64,000 nucleotides of DNA from Adineta ricciae (GCA_905250025.1 CAJNOJ010000027.1:372001-436000); one strand, 5' to 3'. Counted from the first letter of the stretch, positions 12,957-25,586 are shown. Translations and numbers: made by a program. The notes: generated by a model from the sequence alone, not told the origin.

Positions 12957-13027
12957 TGCCACGGGCAGGAATCGAACCTGCGTTATCCGGACCACAACCG
13001 GATGTACTACCATTATACTACCGCGGC
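12957..13027 (-). tRNA. tRNA-His (GTG), copy 2
   Basis: Identical to the copy 382 nt away, including the 3' flank with an ATATGAA-type trailer and an eight-T terminator, which points to a recent tandem duplication covering tRNA plus terminator. Anticodon GTG, same stems. The upstream flank diverges after a few bases. Confidence 0.95.
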
Positions 13028-13186
13028 GAGAGTAAGTTCAGAATAGGCGTCTTTTGAAAGTAGGAAAAGTTCACAGAACTTTTGTATTTTACAAATATAT
13101 TATATTTATTCAGTTAAAAATAGAAAATGTGACATAAAATAAAAATTCACACAAAACGAAAGATTAGCTATTCTGACATAATAAAT

Positions 13187-14164
13187 TTAGTTTTTATTTG
13201 GTTCTTCTGCAGGTTTTGATTCTTCTTTTTGACTTTCAACAGATTGGGCTTCCTCTTTTTGTTCCTCGAAAGGTACTTCAATTTTCAATTGTCCCTCCGG
13301 AGTTAAATACGATTGTAATTGTTCAACTTGTGTACCAGGTGGTAATGCCACTGACTTGAAGAAGAATGATCGTTCTGAATAATTATTGTTCTTGTTTCGC
13401 TGTTCACCTTTGACAATCAATTCATTGTTTTTTACAGATACTTTGATCTCGTCTGCGCCATAATTCTTCATGTCCAAAGTCATTGCCAGTTGTTTCTTAT
13501 TATCATCTTTATTGATGATCTGTGGTTGAAAACCTGAGCCAGCCAAGAAAGCACTGTAGTTGAACTGTGGATCACGATTTGAACCAAACTGAGTTAAGTT
13601 TTGATTTTCGGATTTGACTTCTGCCTGTCGACGTTCAAGTTCCGGATTTTTAATTGGAACTTCAATGACCAGGACATGATTCGGTGTCACGTATGAAACT
13701 AAATGGTTCGTATCTATGAAAGAAACATAATCAGTCAGAATAGAAACTATTTGAAATAAAGACTTACCAGCATGTTCAGGTAAAGGACATGATTTTCGCA
13801 CTTCTCGAATGTTATAATCACCATCAGGTAGACGCTCTTCTTGTTTGGCTAGGATGACTACTTTTTGACCTTCAAGATGAGTTTTGATCGTTTCAGGATT
13901 GAATCCGGCGACATTAAATTGAATACGAAACTTTTCTACATTCGGCGCTCGTGCTACTTGATGTTGACACGGGGATTTGGTATTCGAAGAGCGTCGTTGT
14001 TGTCGCGGTTGATTGACCCAATGAAATCTGTCAGGAGTAACGACTAGAGTTGTTGGCGATGAATTCAAATCATTCCATGGATCAAAGAAGTCGAGCTGAT
14101 CTCCAAAGTATCGGGCACCGGGATCATCATGTATACGATAATGATAGACAGGAAAGAAAGCCAT
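13187..14164 (-). CDS. small heat-shock protein with two alpha-crystallin domains, copy 1
   Basis: ATP-independent holdase chaperone of the HSP20 family. Removing one intron (13714-13767, 54 nt) gives 307 residues. The N-terminal region has the Phe/Pro/Trp-rich YFGDQLDFFDPWNDL. Alpha-crystallin domain 1 runs from about residue 77 (KFRIQFNVAGFNPETIK ... PNHVLVIEVPI) and domain 2 from about residue 195 (MTLDMKNYGADEIKVSVK ... EGQLKIEVPF). Most metazoan small heat-shock proteins have one such domain; double-domain forms are known in some invertebrates such as flatworms. The C terminus is a Glu/Lys-rich tail. It has a TATA box and heat-shock element upstream and a tandem paralogue at 14583. Heat or desiccation induction is likely but inferred. 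Confidence 0.9.
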   Translation of the reverse strand: MAFFPVYHYRIHDDPGARYFGDQLDFFDPWNDLNSSPTTLVVTPDRFHWVNQPRQQRRSSNTKSPCQHQVARAPNVEKFRIQFNVAGFNPETIKTHLEGQKVVILAKQEERLPDGDYNIREVRKSCPLPEHAGKSLFQIVSILTDYVSFIDTNHLVSYVTPNHVLVIEVPIKNPELERRQAEVKSENQNLTQFGSNRDPQFNYSAFLAGSGFQPQIINKDDNKKQLAMTLDMKNYGADEIKVSVKNNELIVKGEQRNKNNNYSERSFFFKSVALPPGTQVEQLQSYLTPEGQLKIEVPFEEQKEEAQSVESQKEESKPAEEPNKN

Positions 14165-14250
14165 TGTTTCGAACGAAGTGAATAATAGTCAGACAAATGG
14201 AGAGTGTATTATGTTTGTTTTTCTATGCTTGATACAATCTGACAATCGGA

Positions 14251-14260
14251 TATTTATATA
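14251..14260 (-). promoter_or_regulatory. TATA box of small heat-shock gene 1
   Basis: Minus-strand TATATAAATA about 90 nt upstream of the start codon at 14164. Confidence 0.6.
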
Positions 14261-14303
14261 CAGCTTTCCATCACACAGAAAATAATTCGAGTAGTATGGC
14301 GAG

Positions 14304-14316
14304 CATTCTAGAAGAA
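14304..14316 (-). promoter_or_regulatory. heat-shock element upstream of small heat-shock gene 1
   Basis: The plus-strand core TTCTAGAA (14306-14313) is a perfect inverted TTCnnGAA pair, and a following GAAT gives a partial third unit. It lies about 45 nt beyond the TATA box, typical of HSF-driven genes. HSF binding is inferred from the motif. Confidence 0.6.
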
Positions 14317-14582
14317 TCGCAAAGCTTCACCATTTTTCTTCGCTTTTTTCTTTCTGTTGTTTTGTTTTTCTTTGCTTTCTTTTGCCGATCAACCTCTAAC
14401 GTGTGTTCTATTTAGATAACGTCAGGCCACATGTCAATTGATCTGATATGACAGTTTTCAAAACGAAAATGCATCCAGGGAAAATCGATCGTTTTTTTTT
14501 GTCAAAAATGAACTCGACGTCGTTTATTTAAATAAAGATACAGAGGAAAAAAAACATTGTTGTCAGGTATTCAAATAGTTCA

Positions 14583-15561
14583 TCAATGTCGAACTTCAAT
14601 GGATCGCATATGTGTAGGTTCGATGAATGGTGCTTCGATTTCCAATTGTCCGTCCGAATTCAAAAATGATTTCAGTTCATTAGCTAGTGTACCGGGTGGC
14701 AAGGTGATTGATTTTGTCAAGAACGACCGTTCGGAACGATTGTTATCGTTGTAAATGTTTTCAGCTTGTACAAGTAGTTCATTGTTCTTCACCGAAACTT
14801 TGATTTGTTCAGGTCGGTAGTTTTTCACTGCTAACGACATTTTAATGCGTTTCTGTCCACCGCCAATATCAATAATAGTGGGACGAAAGTCTGCTGAAGC
14901 AATAAATCCGGGATAGTCAAAAAGTGGATCGCGAAATTGACCAAATAAACTAAGTGCTTGAGTATCGGCCAGTGTTTGTGATGGACGACGTTCGATACGT
15001 GGAGCATTGATAGGTACTTCAATGACAAGCATATTGTTTGGTGTAACAAATGAAGCCAAATTCGATGAATCTATACAATATCAATGATAAATCTACTCAA
15101 TAGATAACGATTGACTTACCAGCGTGTTCAGGGAGATCATAGGTCTTTCGGATCTCACGAAGACTATAGTCACCACTTGCTTGACGGTCTTCCTCTTTCG
15201 CCTCGACAATGACTCTTCGACCCTCAACGTGTGTTCGAATTGTGTCAGGATTGAAACCAGCCACGTTCAATTGTACACGAAATTTCTCAGAAAGTGCTGG
15301 TAGTGATGGTGGAGAAATTGGAAGAAGGGTACTAGCTGCACCTACATTGCCCGATGAAGATGATGTGTGATAGGATGATGATGATCGACGACTTGTTTGA
15401 CGCGGTGCATTGATCCATCGGAATGAATTAGGAAATGTTGAGAAAGCTGTTGGAAACGTATCGAAATCACGCCATGGGTCGAAGAAATTCAATTGATCTC
15501 CAAAGAAGCGATCGAATGGATCATTGAATAAACGATAGTGTGTAATTGGAAAATGTGACAT
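14583..15561 (-). CDS. small heat-shock protein with two alpha-crystallin domains, copy 2
   Basis: Tandem paralogue of the gene at 13187. One 49-nt intron (15071-15119) sits at the same place, just after the PEHAG motif of domain 1, and the product has 309 residues. N-terminal motif FFGDQLNFFDPWRDFD, then a Ser-rich spacer, domain 1 (KFRVQLNVAGFNPDTIR ... NNMLVIEVPI) and domain 2 (MSLAVKNYRPEQIKVSVK ... DGQLEIEAPF). Unlike copy 1 it lacks the long acidic tail and ends soon after domain 2. The shared intron and architecture show the copies arose by duplication of an already double-domain gene. The ATG at 15561 lies downstream of a TATA box and a run of CRE-like sites. Confidence 0.9.
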
Positions 15562-15619
15562 GGTTTGAATTGAAGTTTATCGGCAGAAAAGTATGATATT
15601 CAGTGTGTGCTCTTCACAG

Positions 15620-15627
15620 TATTTATA
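15620..15627 (-). promoter_or_regulatory. TATA box of small heat-shock gene 2
   Basis: Minus-strand TATAAATA about 60 nt upstream of the start codon at 15561. No clean inverted heat-shock element was found next to it. Confidence 0.6.
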
Positions 15628-15819
15628 GATGCCTAAACTCAATCAATTTCTCTTAATTGAATTGCGCAGTATTAGCATATATTTTGTTTTATCTATTTTT
15701 CTTATCATCGATGTCGTGCAGGTTATTTTCGGATGATGAATGCAGTCCGAAAGGTATGAATGTTCTGTGGTTTGATTTATGAGTGTAAACAAGACAATAA
15801 TCAACGAAAAAGCAAGCAT

Positions 15820-15987
15820 ACGTCATGAATCTAGACGTCAACTGAATACACCTTCTTCTTTTAATGAAATTACGTCTTCGGTTATACCAGAAAGAAATCG
15901 GTTTGTTTTGGTGATTACTTTGACGTCAACTGAATAGATAGTTTCAATCAACTCTAACCTTGAGATATGACGTAAGTTCGTACGTCA
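15820..15987. promoter_or_regulatory. cluster of CRE/ATF-like ACGTCA sites
   Basis: Five ACGTCA-type cores in 170 nt: TACGTCAT at 15819-15826, AGACGTCA at 15833-15840, a perfect palindromic TGACGTCA at 15921-15928, and an inverted pair TGACGT (15968-15973) and ACGTCA (15982-15987). Two of them sit in a repeated 15-mer, GACGTCAACTGAATA. The cluster lies 260-430 nt upstream of small heat-shock gene 2 and beyond the 3' end of the next gene, so it most likely serves the heat-shock gene. CREB/ATF/bZIP binding is inferred. Confidence 0.45.
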
Positions 15988-16156
15988 GTTAGGAATGATA
16001 CGTAGCAGAATCTCATACGGTTGATTTCTTTAAGTACAAAATATTTATTAACATCAATATACGACTAACTATATCGCATCATAACCTGTACTTAAATATA
16101 TAAAAATAGTTAATAGGCTCTTCGAAAGTATGTAATACAGAATATTTGTAATGCGC

Positions 16157-16756
16157 CTATGATTTGCTATTACCACCTTGTTTAGTGTCACTTGCATTGT
16201 GCTCATCTGAATTCCCTGGTCCTGATAGGAATTCATCAAACGGTCGAGCAAATGACACGGCTGGCCCAACAAAACTTGTTGACTCTCTATGTCGATCGCC
16301 GAACAAATTTGATTGTAATTCTAAAAGATATAAATACAAGGGATTGCGAAGAATATACTTGAGATAATGTCTTACGTGCTCTATTAGAAAATACTGTTGA
16401 ACATCCTCTAGCCACACATTCATAATCATATGATCGAACTATGAAATATGAATATAAGTACGTGTTTCAAGCAGCAAAAATATGTCGTCAGAAGATTAAT
16501 AATTTTAGAATAGCGAAAAAGGTTTATGTCAGCATCGATACATACTGTTGCGAAACACCTGTGAGGGATCATCTCGTTTAGCTTCTATTGTGATTATATC
16601 GCTCTCATTAACAAATGTATTCTTCTGGCTTGATCCATCACCAGGTCTACTGATTCGGTTTAATTGAGGACCTGGTTCTGCTGTTACTACTGATGCGGTA
16701 GTAGTAGTAGTAGTTGTTGTTGTTGTTGTTGATGTTGATGATGATGATGATGCCAT
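16157..16756 (-). CDS. Ser/Thr-rich protein of unknown function
   Basis: Three exons (16756-16546, 16438-16376, 16320-16157) total 438 nt and encode 145 residues. Residues 2-20 are almost pure Ser/Thr, from a trinucleotide run, and are likely disordered. The middle has NESDIITIEAKRDDPSQVF and a two-cysteine segment YDYECVARGCSTVF. The tail is polar. I recognise no domain. No signal peptide or membrane segment is seen. The first exon's repeat could be subject to length variation. The intron of 107 nt is longer than most here. Gene status rests on consistent splice sites and a continuous frame; function is unknown. Confidence 0.5.
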
Positions 16757-17168
16757 GTCTAATTTTAATTTATATACGAGGTAAGTCAGTTTCAGTGAGA
16801 AATCTACGAGAAATAGTTCACATAGAGATAGTTCAAATATACGTGTCTAGTGATTTTTTTCTTTTTCTGCCACTGTTATTCCAATATTCACAATTCTTTC
16901 TGTCTTTTGATAGCATAATATTGACAAAACGTTGAGTAGATGTACAACGAAAAAGAAATACTCTCTCGATTCTGTACTCTCATTCGTAATTGTAGTATAA
17001 AAGCAACCATGTACGATAAATACACATAGAGAGCGCTACACTCTATTAGCGATAAACCGCATTAGCTGTTTCGTTATCATCGAAACTAATCTTTACTGTC
17101 TTCAGTATATTCTTCAGCAATCTCATTTTAAAAATATTAAAAAACATTTCTGCTCGTAAAATAATTGC

Positions 17169-17190
17169 GATTGGCTAGATTTTTCACCAA
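17169..17190 (+). promoter_or_regulatory. paired CCAAT-type boxes before the amidotransferase gene
   Basis: ATTGG near 17170 and CCAAT near 17187 lie in opposite orientation 150-175 nt before the chosen start, with an AATATAA element at 17194-17200 just after. This resembles an NF-Y plus weak TATA promoter and argues that transcription starts near 17225. Confidence 0.35.
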
Positions 17191-17344
17191 TCGAATATAA
17201 GCAGCTGATTCCTCCCGATGTTGTTTGCTTTTCATCTCGTCAGTAGTCGCTAGTCTTTTTCGCCTACTCAATTTAGTTTTTTTTCAATATTTTGTATCAA
17301 CAAGTGTTCCTATTGCCGTTATCGGCAATTTTTATTTCGTTAAC

Positions 17345-18588
17345 ATGAGAACTCCTGTGACTATGAACAGTATTCGTATTGGTATTACCGATTGTGCTCG
17401 GTATGCCAACTACGAACGATGGTTTTTGGATGCTCCAACCAAGGTGGATGTTATTCGTCTTTCGTACAACTTAAATAATATGGATGATATTGATAAATGC
17501 GAGGGTGTTGTTTTATCCGGTGGAGAGGATGTTGATCCACGTCGATATAAACGGCCTGATCTTCTTGGGAGATTAGAATTGACTGATATTGATGAAAAAC
17601 GAGATGAATTTGAATGGGAAATTATTGAACGTGCTCTAAAATTAAAGCTGCCAATCTTAGCCATTTGCCGCGGTTTGTCATTTCATTTTTCTGTTCTCCT
17701 TTAAACATACTAATCTAGTTTACTTTTTGAACAGGCATGCAATTATTCAATGTTTATCATGGTGGTACTCTTATTTTTGATATCCCAACAGTTACTAATA
17801 TTAATGGGCATGCAAAAATTCAAGGTAATGATCCTGACAGTATAGATAGATCGTATCTATCTGTTTCTTCACGTGTACCAAAATTCAGTTGATCTCAGTC
17901 AAAAAATTTTCAATAAGTTAGTTCATGGACACGAGAGGTGATTCTTTAAACAGTGATGCAATACGTGAGCATATGTTAATCTTTTGAAAGAAAAACGTAC
18001 CGAATAAGACATACTTTCTGACCTTGTTACTTCCAGTGACCTCGTTCTTATCGCATGAATCATTTCATGACCATCGATACATTCACCCGCACAGACATAA
18101 TCTCAAGAGCATATCGAAATAGTTTCGGAAAATATCCAATGACGGAAATCGTCAAAATCTTGTGTATTTTCAAAAAGGTATGGATCAACGCCATGAAATA
18201 TCTGTTGGAGAAAAAACTCTTCTCAACGAAATCACAGGATGTGTTAAGGGCGCTGTTAATTCTTCGCACCATCAATGCGTCGAAACACTTGGTACAAATT
18301 TATTAATTGCCGCAAGAGCTGAGGAACCAGTTGTTGAAGCAATTCAATGGCGGAATGCACACGAAAAACCTTTCTATCTAGGCGTACAAGTAATTATTGT
18401 CAAATCGCGGTTTTATATTTTCTAATCTTTCTCTGTAACTTCAGTGGCATCCCGAACGAATGGTTGATCAAAACAGTCCATTTTCATACAATATTCGTCA
18501 GGCATTTCTTGATTATATTATCGAACACCGCGAACCATCGACAAATGACGACGAAAATACCCCAACCCACCCATCGGAAAGCGTTTAG
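17345..18588 (+). CDS. class I glutamine amidotransferase-like hydrolase (peptidase C26, PuuD-like)
   Basis: Relative of gamma-glutamyl-GABA hydrolase and folate gamma-glutamyl hydrolase, cleaving gamma-glutamyl bonds with a Cys-His-Glu triad. Exons 17345-17672, 17735-17824, 18178-18389 and 18445-18588 total 774 nt, 257 residues. Motifs: GVVLSGGEDVDPRRY (substrate loop), AICRGMQLFNVYHGG with the nucleophilic Cys formed across the first junction, VNSSHHQ, and GVQWHPER giving the catalytic His and Glu. All key residues are intact. The third intron is 353 nt, far longer than neighbours. An upstream in-frame ATG at 17225 would add a hydrophobic stretch but sits at the expected transcription start, so 17345 is preferred. 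This family is mainly bacterial, fungal and plant; introns show it is now a eukaryotic gene. Confidence 0.85.
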
Positions 18589-19338
18589 GTTGATTTATAC
18601 ATATGTATATGATTCTGTAGCTTGTATTTTCTCGCAAAAACATTCCTTTTAGAAGAATTCTATTTTTTTTAGTGTTCAATCTTATTTCCCCCCTTTGCTT
18701 TTCTTTTCTTCGAAGAACTCGGCATTCCAATTTTCTCTCACTCTATTCTACAATGAATTTCATTTTTGTTTTTCTCACATAGAAGAACAAGTTTTCACAT
18801 GAGTATGTCACTGTCAACAGAGGTCTCTCTCGAGTTACACTTATGTCCAGTTATATGTTATTGGACTTTTTTCTCTCTTTAATATACACACCGTTCGGAT
18901 TATCCATACTTTATTCTTTTCTTGTTTGCTTCATCCCCATTTCTGCCAGAACTACATTTCGTCTTGTTCTTATGCCTGTTCTCGCCTAGATAGTTAACTG
19001 AGAAGATCAGAGACACCTCATATGCTCGATCTTAAGTTTGAGATGGCAGTCAATTCATTCGAGAACTTCACCAAATGTCTTTGTGTCATAGAATGATGTG
19101 TCAGATCAGTTCTACTAAACTGCTGTCAATCCTTTTCCTTTTCGAAAATAATTTAATCTCGCATTTTATTTGTTCGTCTGTGTTGTACCAATTTCACTTT
19201 GTCGATGTGTCACTTTTGAAATTTTATTTTCTTTTATTTTCTTGTTTTGAATTTCGAAAAACAAATTGAGCAAATATATAATCAGTACAATCGACACTTT
19301 TTTTTTCTAGATATGTTCAAAAGAACTGTTTAGATACG
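18589..19338. other. intergenic region, no gene seen
   Basis: About 750 nt, T-rich on the plus strand, with scattered short frames and no family match. An acceptor-like tract TTTTTTTCTAG ends at 19311, 28 nt before the NDUFB5 start, and may be a 5'-UTR or trans-splice acceptor. Confidence 0.4.
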
Positions 19339-20246
19339 ATGGTTCTTTTCAGTAAGTTTCGACCGTTGTTACAAACGGTGTTAAAACCTAGCGAGCAATT
19401 GCAAACAAGTAAATCTATTCGTTGAATGGAAGAAAACACATCGATTGTGAGTTCTGTTTCAGTTGCCAAACGATGGAGTTCCGGACGGGATATGAAAGTG
19501 ATGATATCGGAATTTCACGAACGAAAGTTCTTTGACATGTTCGTAAGTGTCATAATCAATCATTTCGAGTTTCTCTATCCTCTGTTGATATACTATATGA
19601 GAATATCATTCGATCTCGGAAAACGTCTCTTTTTATTGTAGCACTATTACTTTTTAATCGGATTGGTGCCAACATTTTGTGTCGTCTTTTATGCAAATGT
19701 ATTCATCGGTATTGTATAATCTTCCATAGCAATCAGCTTTTCATATTTTATATTGTTTAATAGGTCAAGCAACACTGACAGAAATTCCGGAGGGATACGA
19801 GCCGCGACATTGGGAATATTACAAAGTTTGTCTCTCCTCTTCTACTATAAGTGAACAAAGTGCAAATTATTCATTTGTCTATTTAGCATCCACTTCGCCG
19901 TTTCATGGCTCGTTATGTCGTTCAGTCGTTTGATGAACGTTACGAAATTTCTCTTCATACCATCTATAGTCGTGTGATGAGAGACAGAATGAAGTAGAAT
20001 AAGATAAAATTCATTGCTCTTCACTAGCAATCTTATGTGATCTTTTCTAGAGCACTTGAGCGTAAAGTACGACGTTTGGAACATGCACGTGGCGATGCTA
20101 AGGGATGGTTCTATCGTCCAGTTGTTGACCATCTTACTGAACTTGAACAGAAGCAAGCAGCAGAACGCAGCGAAGGTTATTCAGCTATGATGGCACCACG
20201 AGAATTACCGCCGCCCCGCTCATGGCCTAATCCGCCTAAAGACTAA
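19339..20246 (+). CDS. NDUFB5: NDUFB5, mitochondrial complex I accessory subunit (SGDH)
   Basis: Single-span accessory subunit of the membrane arm of NADH:ubiquinone oxidoreductase in the inner mitochondrial membrane. The ATG at 19339 begins a basic, Ser/Arg-containing presequence ([16 protein letters not shown]). A first intron at about 19410-19464 is followed by [19 protein letters not shown], the membrane helix, then the family signature [20 protein letters not shown] and [14 protein letters not shown]. The C-terminal half contains [16 protein letters not shown], like the HVRGDGPWYY region of mammals. At least five short introns are present; the last appears to run from the GTGATGAG donor near 19975 to an acceptor near 20027. 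The ending is Pro-rich. It sits between the amidotransferase-like gene and enolase without functional link. Confidence 0.88.
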
Positions 20247-21371
20247 GAAATTAGTTCGTGGACATGTGTTTATTTTCAACTCCTTGTAGTCAGCTGATTT
20301 CCACATTAAAACAACAACATCATCCTTTTGTTGTCCCTCCATTTTGGATCTTTAGATTGTTTGATATGAATAAAAAAATCGAAAATTCTCTTCTTTGTTT
20401 TCCTCTGAAACTTTTTCTACAATCATAGACGCTATCGTTTTGCTTTTTCTCTTCTCTCTCATCTGATCTTTCTACGGAAGAAAAACAAGGATAAGTATAT
20501 GAAGAAATCCATGCATTATCTAACTTCCGGATAGCAGCGTGTTTCAATCGTATTAACGACAACAATCATAGGATAGCGTTGGTCGGATGGCGTCCCTGTT
20601 ATTGAAGATAGGAATGTCTTAAATTTCGTGCGTATGTAAAACAGCTGAGTCAGAGAATAAAACATATGTTTTGTCAATATAGAAAGAAAAGAGACGAACG
20701 AATTCTTTTCATAGGTTTTTATTTAAATAAATGAATCCGCAATATTGTAAAATAATCGAGTAATTATCACAACATCTTCTTTTCTTCATTTATTAAACTA
20801 GTGCGATATACTCGTAATGAAATCGAAGTCATTTCCATGTGTACATATATAAATATTTTGTTGCCCTATTAAGGAATCGATCTGTTCTCACGTAAAATGT
20901 CCTCATCAATGAACTTGTCAATGTCCTTATTCGTAATAGTCTATGTTTGCATGTCTGTCCTTGGTTTAAGAGAAACAGAATCTGCCTTATGTTTTCTCTT
21001 TCTTCTTTTTCTCTTGCGTTTTTCTCTTTATTCGGTACATACTGCCTTCTAGTCGTCGTCGTCGTCTTCTTCTTCATCGCTTACTCAATATATCAGACGT
21101 TTTTTCCTCCATTCCTCATTCTTTCATTCTTACGCTTACAAATACAAGGTCAATTGTCAACGAGAGGAGACATAGGTTTGTGTTGTCGACGCGACGAGTA
21201 GTGCTTCTTATAGAGGTTTTTGCTTGTCGATTAAAACGAAGAGATAGAGAAAAAAAGAGAGAGAAAGAGAAATTGTTTTTGCGGAGGCTTGTCTGTCACT
21301 ATTCGATTCTCGTCGATTTTGGTTAAGAGAAAAAAAAGAAAGAAAAAAAGGGCCTTCGCGCCCAGGCCAAC
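20247..21371. other. intergenic region upstream of enolase
   Basis: About 1.1 kb, AT-rich with long T- and A-tracts; the part nearest enolase is polypurine-rich (21240-21350). Apparent frames here are low-complexity. No gene supported. The enolase promoter must lie in its right half. Confidence 0.45.
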
Positions 21372-21505
21372 ATGGCTGACGCACGATTGACCAACGTTGA
21401 GTAAGTTTTTTCATGTACAGGAAAAAAGAATAACTTTCTTCCCTGTCGTGTCTGACCTTATCGATATTTCTATTTGAAATTCTCTCTCGGTTTTGTAGAT
21501 CATAG
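21372..21505 (+). promoter_or_regulatory. short upstream ORF in spliced 5' leader of enolase
   Basis: An ATG at 21372 opens a frame MADARLTNVE that meets a canonical donor GTAAGT at 21401. Joining to the acceptor at 21498 gives MADARLTNVES followed by TAG at 21503-21505, 12 nt before the enolase ATG. Unspliced, the frame also stops at once. So either form is a 10-11 codon upstream ORF. Whether the leader starts upstream of 21372 is inferred from the exon-intron signals. Confidence 0.4.
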
Positions 21506-21517
21506 TAATCATCTAAA

Positions 21518-23786
<2,269 letters not shown>

Positions 23787-24198
23787 TCGACCATCCAATA
23801 CATCCGTAGTTGAATAGATCTCTCGAAACGAAAATCCTATTTAGTTTGATCCTTCATTACATAATTAGAACAGTTTTCATTTGTTTTATTTTTCATTCTA
23901 CTTCTTTTTATCAGTGTGATGTTCGTCTGGTTTGTCTCTTCATTTTTCTTTTCTATGTCGATTATGTTTGAAAACAAACGGCAAGAGTGTACCTCCCGGT
24001 GTTAGGTTGTACAGAGAAATCAGTGAGAACACACTTTGATTCCTTTTTTTCATCTTTATTTTTCGTCTTCTCATCACTTTCATATTGTGTAGTACTGTGC
24101 TTCTACTTCTCTATTTACGATTATACTTTAGTCTATTTTCCTTATTAAATGTCTTACACGTATTCCTTAAGTCGCCTTTATACATATTTTCTTCCTCA
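23787..24198. other. convergent 3' regions of enolase and TMEM272-like gene
   Basis: About 410 nt between two convergent genes, T-rich on the plus strand. No gene seen; it should hold both polyadenylation sites. Confidence 0.45.
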
Positions 24199-25586
24199 TT
24201 AACGTGGTGTTTTCACAATCAAATGTGGAAATCTAGCACAACACGTCAAAGCAACAAGAAAAAGAATGGTAGCCAGAAACATGACGTAGACAAAACCAAT
24301 GTGAACCAGTGCAAATATATAAACATTCCGGTGGCAGTAGTTCTCCGGATTTCTTAAACCAAATTCGAAATTTGGCTTATAGATACTCCACGTCCAATAT
24401 TGACCAACGATGAACCATCCGAAAAGAAAAAGACTGAGAACAGCATCAGTAAAGTCAGATCCGTCTAAATGTTGAAGAACGTTCGTTTGTTAGAAAGAAG
24501 AACGTATGAGACAAACCGTTTTCAGTTTCTTCTTCTTGATCAAGTTCGACGCCTTCTAGTTTACGCATCCGTCGCCGACGAAACTGCTTCCATAACAAAT
24601 TTAGTACACGTACAAGACCCATCGAGCCCGCGACGAGCAGATAAACGGGTAAATTAGGTTGCACTGGACAGTCATTGAGATATTTAACACCTGAAGATGA
24701 AGTTTTTGGATAAGTAGCAAAAGATAAACGTTGCATTTTCATACCCATGAAAAATAGTATCACTTGAAAAATCGTTAAAAGGACTAATAAAGCTGTAGCA
24801 ACAACTAAAACAAAACGTTCTACTTCATTAAATTGAGAAAAAAAAGAAACAATGATTTCTTTTTTTAAAGAAACGAATGCTCTATTATTAATAAGGACTT
24901 GAAGAAAGACGAGAATAGCTGTTCGTTCATTCTGAGCATATTTCTTTAAAAATATCTCTAAGTTTGACAAACCAACGGGACATCGATGGGAAAGGAAAGA
25001 ATCCATCAGGATCTCCATGACTTATTCAGGAAATGTAATTTAGCCTTGCTAAAAAGAAGAATAGCTGATTTCTCACATGTATGTGTAATAATTGAAAAAG
25101 ATTTTTTGACAAATTCAAAATAAGTTTCCGAATCTTGAATGGCTTCACCTAACAAGCAAAGGAAACATTGCAGAAAAAGGAAACTTTTACGTTTATATCT
25201 TACCCAATCGACTACACACAGATACATAGGGATCACTATCTTTAACATCTTCTATCCATTCACTGGATGATAGCAGCAAACGATGATCTTCTTGTGATAA
25301 CTAAAAATGAAGATAAATCCGCACAGTTTGACAATAAACATAAACAAATATATATGTGATCAAATCTTACAACTTTCTTGTTCTTATCCATATCACGTTG
25401 TTTTAAAAACTGAGCGTAGCTACTACTCAAACTGCTCAGACGTGCGACACGTTGTCCATCGAGAAGACTCGATGTAGATGTGTAACTTAGGTTTACAGCT
25501 AACTTTTTTCGCGTTGGTGACACAATTGGTTCCATCTCTAAAGATGAAGTTTGCAATTGTTGGCTGGTCGGTAAATCCAGATGCAT
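24199..25586 (-). CDS. TMEM272-like multipass membrane protein
   Basis: Membrane protein resembling the uncharacterised TMEM272 family. The best-matched part is the C-terminal half: one hydrophobic segment at 24730-24840, then SGVKYLNDCPVQPNLPVYLL, the family's CP..PN.P.YL signature, a second segment, a basic RRRR loop, then after an intron near 24464-24517 two more hydrophobic segments (FLFGWFIVGQYW; FVYVMFLATILFLVALTCC), ending at the TAA at 24199-24201. The N-terminal part (from ATG 25586, with an in-frame stop just upstream) is a Ser/Leu-rich cytoplasmic tail followed by exons at about 25204-25306 and 25020-25148. The junctions between 25020 and 24850 are unclear; I could not find a fully satisfying splice there. 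Function unknown. Confidence 0.55.

Noticed and set aside
17225..17344. An upstream in-frame ATG for the amidotransferase-like gene adding 40 hydrophobic residues
   Set aside because: CCAAT and TATA-like elements place transcription start close to this ATG, and family similarity begins after 17345. A signal peptide cannot be fully excluded.
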